Source of the DNA: Sva-07 sp963728195
GTDB lineage: Bacteria > Actinomycetota > Acidimicrobiia > Acidimicrobiales > Ilumatobacteraceae
Direction of reading: 5' to 3'
DNA length: 64,000 bases
Assembly (NCBI GenBank): GCA_963728195.1
Contig: CAVSIX010000007.1
Coordinates: 248,001-312,000 of the forward strand
Below, one piece after another: positions 15,880 through 23,544 of this stretch (positions are counted from its first letter, which is position 1; every line of letters begins with the position of its first letter). The position numbers and the translations under genes were made by a program. Under the pieces are notes generated by a model. The model did no database searches, was not told where the DNA came from, and saw nothing but the letters and a program-made list of their open reading frames with translations.

Positions 15880-16608
15880 ATGCGCTTGGGCGATGCGACC
15901 TGGCCGGAGGTCGACGGCATCGCCCGTCGACGTGGTGACGGTGGCGCTCCGGCACCGATCGTGCTCGTCCCCGTCGGATCGACCGAACAGCACGGCCCTC
16001 ACCTCCCGCTGTCGACCGACACGATCGTCGCCGAGGAACTCGCCGGACGCGCCGTCCATCACACCGACGGCCTGATGATCGGACCGACGATCAGCGTGAG
16101 CGCCTCGGGTGAACACGCCGGCTTCCCGGGCACGCTGTCGATCGGCTCGGCCGTGATGACGTCGGTGATCGTCGAGCTGGTCCGCAGCGCGGACTGGGCA
16201 GCCGGCGTCGTACTGGTCAACGGGCACGGCGGCAACCACGACTCGGTCACCGCGGCGGTCTCGACGCTCACCGCCGAGGGACGCGAAACGCTCGCATGGT
16301 GGCCGAAGTGGCCGCGGCGCCGCGATGGCGGCCCCGCCGACCTGCACGCCGGACGCATCGAGACGTCGATGATGCTCGCGATCGACCCCGGACTGGTGCG
16401 CCTCGAGTTGGCGGCCGCCGGTGCGGACGCCTCGATCGACGACCTGCGCAACCGGGGCGTGCGCGCAGTGAGCAGCACCGGCGTCCTCGGCGATCCCGAA
16501 GGGGCATCGGGTCGGGAGGGTGAGCGGTTCATCACCGCCTTCGTCGACGACCTCGTCCACGAGATCGAGCGCTGGCGACCGCTCGGCCCGGACACATCGG
16601 ACGGCTGA
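15880..16608 (+). CDS. mftE: Mycofactocin precursor peptidase MftE (creatininase family)
   Basis: A 242-residue metal-dependent amidohydrolase of the creatininase fold. VPVGSTEQHGPHLPLSTDT (about residues 30-48) supplies the Glu, His and Asp metal ligands, and VLVNGHGGNHDS and DLHAGRIETSMML supply the remaining His and Glu. MftE releases the C-terminal Val-Tyr dipeptide derivative from the modified MftA peptide. The MftE assignment over other creatininase members rests on length, motif spacing and the directly abutting mftF gene. mftA, mftB, mftC and mftD are not in this window. Confidence 0.86.
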   Translation: MRLGDATWPEVDGIARRRGDGGAPAPIVLVPVGSTEQHGPHLPLSTDTIVAEELAGRAVHHTDGLMIGPTISVSASGEHAGFPGTLSIGSAVMTSVIVELVRSADWAAGVVLVNGHGGNHDSVTAAVSTLTAEGRETLAWWPKWPRRRDGGPADLHAGRIETSMMLAIDPGLVRLELAAAGADASIDDLRNRGVRAVSSTGVLGDPEGASGREGERFITAFVDDLVHEIERWRPLGPDTSDG

Positions 16609-17844
16609 GTGCGCTATCGCATCGATCCGTCGTGGCAGCGCTTCGCCACCGTCGTCGTGGCCGGTTCGCCACTGCGGCTGTTCCGGTTGACGTCCGGAGG
16701 TGTGGCGATCGTCGAACGAATCGAGGAGGGCGTCGACGTCGATCGATCGGTGCTGACCGATCGGTTGTCCGACGCCGGCGCCGTGCACCCGACATCTACC
16801 GCCGAGGGCGCCCGGCGCTTCACCGTCGACGACGTGACGGTGGTGACTCCTCAGCTCGGCGGTCACGCACACGGCGATGGGCGCGTGACCGTCGACGACG
16901 GATCGGTCCCGCCGATCGAGGGCGCCACGGTGCGACTCGACGCGAACAGCGGTCCGGCGGCGGCGCGCAATGCCGCTCGCTCATCGGTCTCGACGCCACT
17001 CGTCGCCTTCCTCGACGCGGATGTCACCACGCCGGACGTGCGCTGGTGGGCGGGCCTGCTGTGGCACTTCGACGATCCGCGGGTGGGGCTGGTCGCTCCA
17101 CGCGTTCAGGGCGAGGCGGGGTCGCCACTCGACCTCGGCGACCAACCGGCGCGCGTTCGTGCCGGCACCCGCGTGAGCTACGTCCCCGGCGCTGCGGTCG
17201 TCGTGCGCATCGAGGCGCTCGACGCGATCGGTGGATTCGACGAGCGGCTGCGATTCGGTGAGGACGTCGACCTCGTGTGGCGGCTCGACGAGGCGGGCTG
17301 GCACTGCCGTTACGACCCGTCGGTGGCGGTCTGGCACGAGCCGCGTGGTTCCTGGAGCGAGCGGCTGCGCCAGCATGCCGGTTACGGGACGTCGGCTGCG
17401 CCCCTGGCATTGCGACATCCCGGTGCACTGTCACCCGTCCACGTCAACGGGTGGACCGCAGCGGCGTGGTCGATGGCGTTGCTCGGGCATTCGGTTGCCG
17501 CCGTGGCGTTGGCGGCGGGCAGTTCGGCAGCGTTGGTCGGCAAGTTGCCCGACGTGCCGACGCGTGCATCACTGGAGTTGGCGCTTCGGGGTCATCTGCT
17601 CGCCGGCCGGCAGTTCGCCGCCGCGGCGCGGCGCGTGTGGTGGCCGATCCTCGCCGTCGTCGCCCTGGCGTCGCGGCGAGTGCGCTGGTGGAGCGCACTG
17701 GCGGTGCTGAGCGACGTGCGGGCGACCCCCACCGATCTGGCCTACGGCTGGGGGGTGTGGGCGGGGATGTTCCGGCTGCGGACGCCGGCGCCGCTCCTCC
17801 CGCGCCTCAGCGCATGGCCGGGACGTCCGTCCCGGCCGAGTTGA
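16609..17844 (+). CDS. mftF: Mycofactocin glycosyltransferase MftF, shortened donor half
   Basis: A 411-residue GT2 glycosyltransferase whose GTG directly follows the mftE TGA. The N-terminal 90 residues contain GSPLRLFRLTSGG, the PqqD-like segment typical of MftF. The GT-A core shows VDDGS, NSGPAAARNAAR, the metal motif FLDADVT and the acceptor-side FGEDVDLVWRL. The C-terminal third is hydrophobic (ILAVVALASRRVRWWSALAVL). MftF adds an oligoglucose chain to premycofactocin. Compared with usual members (about 460-480 residues) the stretch between VTVV and VDDGS is very short (TPQLGGHAHGDGRVT), so most of the first helix is missing. Its last 38 bases overlap the opposite-strand DUF4395 gene. 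Confidence 0.85.
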   Translation: MRYRIDPSWQRFATVVVAGSPLRLFRLTSGGVAIVERIEEGVDVDRSVLTDRLSDAGAVHPTSTAEGARRFTVDDVTVVTPQLGGHAHGDGRVTVDDGSVPPIEGATVRLDANSGPAAARNAARSSVSTPLVAFLDADVTTPDVRWWAGLLWHFDDPRVGLVAPRVQGEAGSPLDLGDQPARVRAGTRVSYVPGAAVVVRIEALDAIGGFDERLRFGEDVDLVWRLDEAGWHCRYDPSVAVWHEPRGSWSERLRQHAGYGTSAAPLALRHPGALSPVHVNGWTAAAWSMALLGHSVAAVALAAGSSAALVGKLPDVPTRASLELALRGHLLAGRQFAAAARRVWWPILAVVALASRRVRWWSALAVLSDVRATPTDLAYGWGVWAGMFRLRTPAPLLPRLSAWPGRPSRPS

Positions 17845-18418
17845 ACGTCGGGACGTCGGTCCCCGCCTGGCTGAACGTCGGGACGTCGGGTTCCACTGGG
17901 AACTCCTCGCGTGCTTCGGCCAATGCGCGTCGGAGGCGATCGCTGATGTCGTCGCAGTCGGCGCAGCCCCAGATCGCGCTGTAGGCAATGCACCCGAGAC
18001 AGATCGCGAACGCCGCCTCGAGCGTGGCGGCGACGGCGAGCAACGCGATCAACACGACGGCGAACGCCTCGGCGCCGAGCATCCAGGCGCTGCTGGCAGC
18101 GACGGTGAAGCCGAGCCCGATGGCCTGGGCAAACCGCTTGGGCGGTCCCGGGACCTGACGCGAACGGAAGTCAGCTCGACGCCGGAGCAGCGCCGTCTCG
18201 ACCGCGGGGGTCGCCACCCGGGTGACGAACTGACCGAGCGGCGAGAGTGTCGGGCCCGTGGCGACACGGGCGAGGAACCCGTACGTGAGCGGTACGAGCA
18301 CCCACCACTCGCGCACTGCGATGAAGAGGACTGCCTGGGCGACCACACCGGCGGCGACGAGCCGCGCCGATGTCTCGTTGACCGGATCGGGAAAGCGCAC
18401 CAGGTTTCGCAGGCTCAC
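17807..18418 (-). CDS. DUF4395 family membrane protein with repeated C-terminal tail
   Basis: A 203-residue membrane protein with about four hydrophobic segments and the DUF4395 signatures VRFPDPVNETSARLVAAG, PPKRFAQAIGLGF and ICLGCIAYSAIWGC. Family members often accompany thioredoxin-like and sulfur-transfer genes; the cysteines in CLGC and CADC may be redox-active. The function is not established. The tail consists of a tandem repeat, DVPTFSQAGT then DVPTFNSAGT then DVPAMR, made by a 30-base DNA repeat. The start is uncertain: GTG at 18418 (used) or 18400. Its 3' end overlaps mftF on the other strand by 38 bases. Confidence 0.82.
   Translation of the reverse strand: MSLRNLVRFPDPVNETSARLVAAGVVAQAVLFIAVREWWVLVPLTYGFLARVATGPTLSPLGQFVTRVATPAVETALLRRRADFRSRQVPGPPKRFAQAIGLGFTVAASSAWMLGAEAFAVVLIALLAVAATLEAAFAICLGCIAYSAIWGCADCDDISDRLRRALAEAREEFPVEPDVPTFSQAGTDVPTFNSAGTDVPAMR
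17818..17901. repeat. 30-base tandem repeat at the mftF/DUF4395 convergent ends
   Basis: The unit GAACGTCGGGACGTCGGTCC plus CCGCCTGGCT recurs with a 30-base period, two clear copies and a third degenerate one (GGGACGTCCGTCCC at 17819). GGGACGTCGGTCCC is itself nearly palindromic. The repeat codes for the DVPTFxxAGT tail on the minus strand and for the extreme end of mftF on the plus strand. Confidence 0.7.
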
Positions 18419-18542
18419 CTGCGCAACGATATCGCTGACAAAGCCGATCAACAAGGTCGGGATTGCCTGACCGATCGTGCCCGACGGCGAACACATCGGC
18501 GGCGAGGCCCGCACCACATGGCCCCGCAGTAGCGTCGCCGGG

Positions 18543-19460
18543 GTGACGATCACGCTCACCGTCCGCACCGGTCCGTGGCGCGCCCATGTCGCGCAGTTGG
18601 CGAGCGCCGTCGACGGCCTGGTACCGGTGGTCAAGGGCAACGGGTACGGCTTCGGGCGCACCGAGTTGGCCCAGTTGGCAGCGGAGTTCTGTGACACGGT
18701 CGCCGTCGGCACCGTCCACGAGCTCGCCGGGCTTCCCCGCGAACTCGATGCGGTGGTCCTGACGCCGACGCTCTCGCCGCCCACGTCAACGGCCGCGATC
18801 CTCACCGTCGGGAACGTCGCTCACGTCGACGCCCTCGCTGGATGGGGCGGGCGCGTGCTCGTGAAGCTCGAGTCGTCGATGCACCGCTACGGCGGTGGTA
18901 CCGACCTCGTCGACCGGGCGCGGCGGCTGGACCTCGACGTGGTGGGCGTCAGCGTCCACCTGCCACTCGCAGGATCGCCGGACGAACACGCAACCGAGAT
19001 CCGGCGCGTACTCGCTCACGTCGACGTCGACCTCGCGGTGTGGCTGAGCCACCTCGATCCGCCGACGTATGCCTCGCTGCCGACGACACACCCCTACCGC
19101 TTACGCCTCGGCACGTCGCTGTGGCACGGCGACAAGTCGTACCTCCACCTCGGCGCCGATGTGCTCGACGTCCGCCCGATCCGAGCGGGCGAACGTGCCG
19201 GGTATCACCAGGGCGCCGTCGTCGGCGACGGCCACCTCGTCATGATCGGCGCCGGCACCGCCAACGGTGTCACGACCCTGCCCGACGGGCGCAGCCCGTT
19301 CCACTTCGAGCGCCGACGGTTGGCACTCCACGAGGCGCCCCACATGCACACGGCGATGGCGTTCGTCCCCGACGGAGACGCCGTGCCCGAGATCGGCCGG
19401 CGCATCGACCTGCAGCGTCCGCTGACGATGACGACCGTCGACGTGGTCGAGTGGATCTGA
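18543..19460 (+). CDS. Alanine-racemase-like PLP protein
   Basis: A 305-residue fold-type III PLP protein. The PLP lysine is in LVPVVKGNGYGFG (family VVKANAYGHG), near residue 32. The C-terminal domain is distinctive: GAGTANGVTTL, SPFHFERRRLALHEAPHMHTAM and IDLQRPLTMTTVD. This pattern differs from housekeeping alanine racemase (about 370 residues) and matches the shorter actinobacterial branch linked to cell-wall peptide cross-bridge genes. A role in D-amino acid supply for the wall is likely but unproven. GTG at 18543 is the first start consistent with the barrel. The following gene starts 18 bases after its stop. Confidence 0.8.
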   Translation: MTITLTVRTGPWRAHVAQLASAVDGLVPVVKGNGYGFGRTELAQLAAEFCDTVAVGTVHELAGLPRELDAVVLTPTLSPPTSTAAILTVGNVAHVDALAGWGGRVLVKLESSMHRYGGGTDLVDRARRLDLDVVGVSVHLPLAGSPDEHATEIRRVLAHVDVDLAVWLSHLDPPTYASLPTTHPYRLRLGTSLWHGDKSYLHLGADVLDVRPIRAGERAGYHQGAVVGDGHLVMIGAGTANGVTTLPDGRSPFHFERRRLALHEAPHMHTAMAFVPDGDAVPEIGRRIDLQRPLTMTTVDVVEWI

Positions 19461-19478
19461 TCGGGCGGGTCTGATCGA

Positions 19479-20582
19479 GTGGACCTGCGCGTTCCGACCA
19501 CGACGTTCGTCGACACCGCTCCATCCGCCAGGTTGCGCGGGCCCGACGTCGTCCGAGCCGTCGCACTGATCGGCGTCGTCGTGATGAACTATCACGGCTA
19601 CCTGATCTTGCGACGAGAGTCACCTCCGGGTCCGGCCGACTGGCTCGACGAGCTGTTCGACCCGTGGGACGGCCCGCTGTCGACCCGGTTCGCCGCCACG
19701 TTCGTGCTCGTTGCGGGCGTCGGCATCACGCTGCTCACTCGCCGCGCCACAGGTGACGCCGGCCGCGTGACCGAGATGCGGTGGCGGCTCGCCCGGCGAG
19801 GGGTGCTGCTGTACGCGGTCGGACTTGCGCTCGACGAGATCTGGCCGGGCACGATCATCGTGTACTACGGCGCGATGTTCGTGCTCGCTGCAGCGATCTT
19901 CACGTGGCGATCACGTTGGATCGTCGTCACGGGGATCGTGGCAGCGGTCGCCGGGACGGCGCTGCGCACGTGGAGGTTCGACCGCGACCGAGACGGTCAT
20001 CGCACCGACTGGCTGACGTCACCCGGCCAGGACTCGATCCGGCGCTACGTGTTCGACGTGTTCGTCAACGGGACCCACCCGCTCCTGCCCTGGTTCGCCT
20101 TTCTGTGCGCCGGCATCGTGCTCGGTCGGCTGCTCACCGTGTCGTGGTGGCGATCCGCTGCCGCCGGCGGCGGTCTGGCACTCCTGGCCGGGTCATGGCT
20201 GGTCTCGGTGCTCGCCGCGAGCGAACTGCAGGAGGTCGCGACTTCGGTGAATCCGCTCGACCGCAGCATCGTCTACGTCGCCAGCGCGCTGGGCACGGCT
20301 CTGCTCGCCTACGTCGTCATCGACTGGCTGGCCGAACGCTTCGCGTCGGCAACCGATCCGCTGCGATGCGCCGGTCAGCTCACCTTGTCGATCTATCTCG
20401 CGCACATCGTCGTGTTCAACCTCGTCGTCGACTGGCTGGGCTGGGTGGAGCCGGCCGGCACCGGAGCGGCAGTGCTCTTCGCCGGGGCGTTCTGGGTCGC
20501 CGCGATCGCCGCTGCGACGTGGTGGCAGCGGCGGTTCGGGCGCGGGCCGGCCGAGTACGTCTACCGGGCGTTCGGGGGCTGA
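19479..20582 (+). CDS. DUF418/DUF1624-like polytopic membrane protein
   Basis: A 367-residue protein with about ten hydrophobic helices. RLRGPDVVRAVALIGVVVMN near the start and LTLSIYLAHIVVFN near the end are the signatures of the DUF418/DUF1624 group, related to heparan-alpha-glucosaminide N-acetyltransferases and acyltransferase-3 proteins. It probably modifies a surface sugar or lipid at the membrane; the substrate is unknown. A GTG at 19479, 18 bases after the alanine-racemase-like gene, suggests joint transcription and perhaps a joint envelope role. It ends two bases from the convergent ROK gene. Confidence 0.8.
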   Translation: MDLRVPTTTFVDTAPSARLRGPDVVRAVALIGVVVMNYHGYLILRRESPPGPADWLDELFDPWDGPLSTRFAATFVLVAGVGITLLTRRATGDAGRVTEMRWRLARRGVLLYAVGLALDEIWPGTIIVYYGAMFVLAAAIFTWRSRWIVVTGIVAAVAGTALRTWRFDRDRDGHRTDWLTSPGQDSIRRYVFDVFVNGTHPLLPWFAFLCAGIVLGRLLTVSWWRSAAAGGGLALLAGSWLVSVLAASELQEVATSVNPLDRSIVYVASALGTALLAYVVIDWLAERFASATDPLRCAGQLTLSIYLAHIVVFNLVVDWLGWVEPAGTGAAVLFAGAFWVAAIAAATWWQRRFGRGPAEYVYRAFGG

Positions 20583-20584
20583 CG

Positions 20585-21562
20585 CTACGACGCGACCGGT
20601 CGGCGGCGCGCCGCCCGGCGCAGCCCACGCCACCCGACGGCGCCGGCTCCGACGAGCGGACCCTGGTCGCCGAGCCTCGACGGGGTGATGCGGGCGCCAC
20701 GGCTGTAGGGCTGACGGGCGTGGTCGTCGAGCGCCACCTGGGCCGCATGGAAGAACGTCGACCCGAAGCCGAGCGCCACACTGCCGCCGACCACGACGAG
20801 CGACAGATCGAACGCATTGCACATGGATGCGGCCGCCCGGCCGACGAGGCCGCCGGTGCGTTGCATGATCTGGTACGACGGTTCGCTGAACGGTCGCCCC
20901 GTGATCGAGTCGATCGCCTGCCCGGACGCTTCGGCCTCCAGGCATCCCTGCGTACCGCACGTGCAGCGCCGACCACCGGGCTCGACGATGAAGTGACCGA
21001 TCTGACCGGCGTAGCCCGATTCGCCGTCGAGCAGGTCGCCGTCGAGGATGATCGCGCCCGACACGCCGGCGGACACCGTGATCGCACAGAAGTTCGGCTG
21101 GCCACGCGCAGCGCCGAGCCAGCCCTCCGCCAGCGCCAAGGCCTTTGCGTCGAGCTCACCGTGGACGGCGAGCCCCGACAGTTCCTCCAGCCGGCCCCGA
21201 AGCGGGAAGTCCCGCCACGTCGGCACACTGAGTGGCGACACCTGCTCCAGTCCACGGCTCGCATGGCCGCCCGTGGTGAGCCCGATCCCCCGCACGGCGA
21301 CCGGGTGTCGGGAACCGGCCCGTTCGAGCATCTCGGTCACGATCAGCGCGAGTGCGGTGTAGTGCGACTCCGGCCCGACATCGGGCTCGATCCGGGCGCG
21401 GGCACGATCGATCAGTACACCGCGCGACGTGACGAGCCCGGTCTGGAAATGGGTGGCACCGACATCGGCGGCGAGCACCACGTCGCGCAGCGGTTCTGTT
21501 TCGTCACCGCTCGCAGCGGCTTCGGCGGCGGGATCGACCGGATCGGTGGCGGCATCGGACAT
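20585..21562 (-). CDS. ROK family sugar kinase/regulator-like protein
   Basis: A 325-residue ROK protein. The phosphate loop is VLAADVGATHFQTGLV, the catalytic region reads GYAGQIGHFIVEPGG, and zinc ligands appear as CTCGTQGCLE. There is no N-terminal helix-turn-helix, so it is more likely a glucokinase-type kinase than a transcriptional repressor. However, the usual catalytic aspartate context (GxxxxGD, ...AEiGH) is altered: the substrate loop reads ELDAKALALAEGW where kinases have NDAN. Sugar specificity and catalytic competence are therefore uncertain. The first 25 residues are an acidic low-complexity tail. Confidence 0.85.
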   Translation of the reverse strand: MSDAATDPVDPAAEAAASGDETEPLRDVVLAADVGATHFQTGLVTSRGVLIDRARARIEPDVGPESHYTALALIVTEMLERAGSRHPVAVRGIGLTTGGHASRGLEQVSPLSVPTWRDFPLRGRLEELSGLAVHGELDAKALALAEGWLGAARGQPNFCAITVSAGVSGAIILDGDLLDGESGYAGQIGHFIVEPGGRRCTCGTQGCLEAEASGQAIDSITGRPFSEPSYQIMQRTGGLVGRAAASMCNAFDLSLVVVGGSVALGFGSTFFHAAQVALDDHARQPYSRGARITPSRLGDQGPLVGAGAVGWRGLRRAARRRPVAS

Positions 21563-21663
21563 CGGCCACCAAACGGTAGCGGTACTCGGTAGCGCGCACT
21601 CGGCGCGCGACTACTGTCCACAGAACGCACTTGACCCAGCGGGAGCGCGTGCCGATACCACCC

Positions 21664-23481
21664 ATGCCCATGAACTCGACCGAATCCATTCCCGGGCGCG
21701 CTGCTCCACGCCATCAGCGCCGCCGCGACGAGTGCCGGTCGGGCCGATCGCATCCATCGCGACTCGCAGTCGTGTTGGCGGTGACGAGCGTGATCGGCGC
21801 ACTGGTGGCACCGGTGGCCCATGCCGATGACGTCACGCCCGAAGCTCCCGCTCCGCCGTCGTCGATCGCCACGACGACACCGACGGCGCCCACGACGATC
21901 GCACCGATCGACACGTCGCTGCCGGTCGTCACCGCGCCATCGGTGACCGCGCCGACGAACGACACGACCACCAGCGTGGTGGCCGGCACGGTGCCGACGA
22001 GGACCGGGCCCGCCGAGACGTCGACCACGCTGGCGCCGACCACATCGTCGACCACCACAGCGCCGGCGCCCGCGGCCAAGAACGTCATCGCCTATCCGAG
22101 TCAGATCGCTCACATCCTGGCGACGATCCGCTATCTCGAATCCCGCGGCGATTACACCGCACCGTTGAACAAGGGCCGCGCTTCGGGCGCCTATCAGTTC
22201 ATCACCTCGACGTGGAACGACTACGGCGGGTACGCCGAGGCCTACCTCGCGCCGCCGGAGGTCCAGGACGAACGCGCCGCCGCCGACGTCTACCGGTTCC
22301 TCGCCCAGTGGGACAACGACGTCTCGATGATCCCGGTGATGTGGTACTACCCGCGCGCTGCGAACGACCTCGCCCTGATGGACGTCGTGCCGGTTCCCAC
22401 GGCCGGCAACGTGCTGACCGTTCGCGAATACCAGCAGCGATGGCTCGCCGTGTGGGCCTTCCTCTCCGGCCAACCCGTTCCCCGGCCGGTGACGTTCGCG
22501 GATCAGATCGCACGCGTCGGATTCGCCCCCCAACTCCCACCACCCACGGCGATCGATCCCGCCACGCCCGCCGTCGAGCGCACCGCCACGATCGTGTTCC
22601 CGGTCCTCGGACCGACGCGACTCGCAGCGCCCGAATGCGGTGACGCACAGGACGTCGCCCAGAACGCTGGCGGCAGCGGGTCGCCCGCCGACATCGAGGC
22701 GGCCGGGCTCTGCGCCGAGGAGGCACCCGGCATCATCTTCGGCGTCAAGCTGCAGCCCGTGCTGGCCGTCGCCGACGGGGTGGTCACCGACGTGCACGAC
22801 GAGCCGGGCGACACGATTTCGGTGACGATCACCGATGTCGTCGGGCGCAGCTACGAACTCGCCGGCTTCAACGACGACACACCGGGCACCGACGACGGGG
22901 CCGCTCCCGCTCACCTCCGCTTGAGCAGCCTGGCCGTCGTCGGCCAGAGCGTGCGGGCCGGCCAGGTCATCGGTTACATGGGTGACACCGATCCGCTCCC
23001 GGTCGGCATCCGCTCCGACGTCCCGACCGATGCCACGGTGCAGATCCCCACCGATCAGGTCGCGCCGCACATCCGCCTCACGATCAACGATCTCGACGGC
23101 ACCCCGGTCGATGCGTACGGCCCCGTGATCGATGCGCTGTTCCGTCAGGTGTGTTCGGTGGGCATCGGGCCGTGGTCGGGATTGCAGTCGGGGCTCGGTC
23201 TCGACCCGGTCGTCACCGAGACCACCGATGACCGCCGTGACATCGACTCCGAGTGGGAGATCACGTCGACCGGTCAGGTGATCGCATCGGGTTGGGCGGC
23301 GATGATCTACCCGAGCGAGAGCTGCGGATGGGCACCGCCGGACAAGCGCGGTCCCGGAGCCGGCGGCCCCACGTCGGTGCCGGTCGAATGGATGACGCCC
23401 CTCGATCTGCCGACCTCGATCTGGGTCGATCTGGCAGTCCGCAGCGACACGACGCTCGCCGTGCCGATGATGCGGCCGTGA
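21664..23481 (+). CDS. Secreted muramidase-like protein with degenerate M23-like domain
   Basis: About 605 residues. An N-terminal signal peptide (hydrophobic run VVLAVTSVIGALVAPVAHA) is followed by a Thr/Pro/Ala-rich linker of about 80 residues. Next comes a lysozyme-like domain with YLESRGDYTAP and GRASGAYQFITSTWNDYGG, where the glutamate of YLESR would be catalytic, as in transglycosylase/Rpf-like folds. The C-terminal half (IIFGVKLQPVLAVADGVVTDV ... AGQVIGYMGDT) follows the strand order of M23/LytM peptidases but lacks the HxxxD and HxH zinc motifs, so it is probably a binding domain. It probably acts in peptidoglycan remodelling outside the cell. The start could also be the TTG at 21631 or the GTG at 21649. 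Confidence 0.8.
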   Translation: MPMNSTESIPGRAAPRHQRRRDECRSGRSHPSRLAVVLAVTSVIGALVAPVAHADDVTPEAPAPPSSIATTTPTAPTTIAPIDTSLPVVTAPSVTAPTNDTTTSVVAGTVPTRTGPAETSTTLAPTTSSTTTAPAPAAKNVIAYPSQIAHILATIRYLESRGDYTAPLNKGRASGAYQFITSTWNDYGGYAEAYLAPPEVQDERAAADVYRFLAQWDNDVSMIPVMWYYPRAANDLALMDVVPVPTAGNVLTVREYQQRWLAVWAFLSGQPVPRPVTFADQIARVGFAPQLPPPTAIDPATPAVERTATIVFPVLGPTRLAAPECGDAQDVAQNAGGSGSPADIEAAGLCAEEAPGIIFGVKLQPVLAVADGVVTDVHDEPGDTISVTITDVVGRSYELAGFNDDTPGTDDGAAPAHLRLSSLAVVGQSVRAGQVIGYMGDTDPLPVGIRSDVPTDATVQIPTDQVAPHIRLTINDLDGTPVDAYGPVIDALFRQVCSVGIGPWSGLQSGLGLDPVVTETTDDRRDIDSEWEITSTGQVIASGWAAMIYPSESCGWAPPDKRGPGAGGPTSVPVEWMTPLDLPTSIWVDLAVRSDTTLAVPMMRP

Positions 23482-23532
23482 TCCGGCCTGACCGGATTGC
23501 TCCGAACTGATCGGTGCGCGGTCCGACCGATC
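23481..23532. terminator. Two hairpins between convergent genes
   Basis: ATCCGG-CCTGA-CCGGAT (23481-23497) overlaps the plus-strand stop codon, and GATCGGT/ACCGATC (23509-23532) follows. They lie between two convergent genes and could end both transcripts. No T-tract, so the assignment is tentative. Confidence 0.4.
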
Positions 23533-23544
23533 CCGCGGGGCCGC

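Noticed and set aside
11578..18543. A mycofactocin precursor peptide gene (mftA) near mftE/mftF
   Set aside because: No short reading frame ending in the conserved ...DGVCGVY-type tail was seen in any gap of this region.
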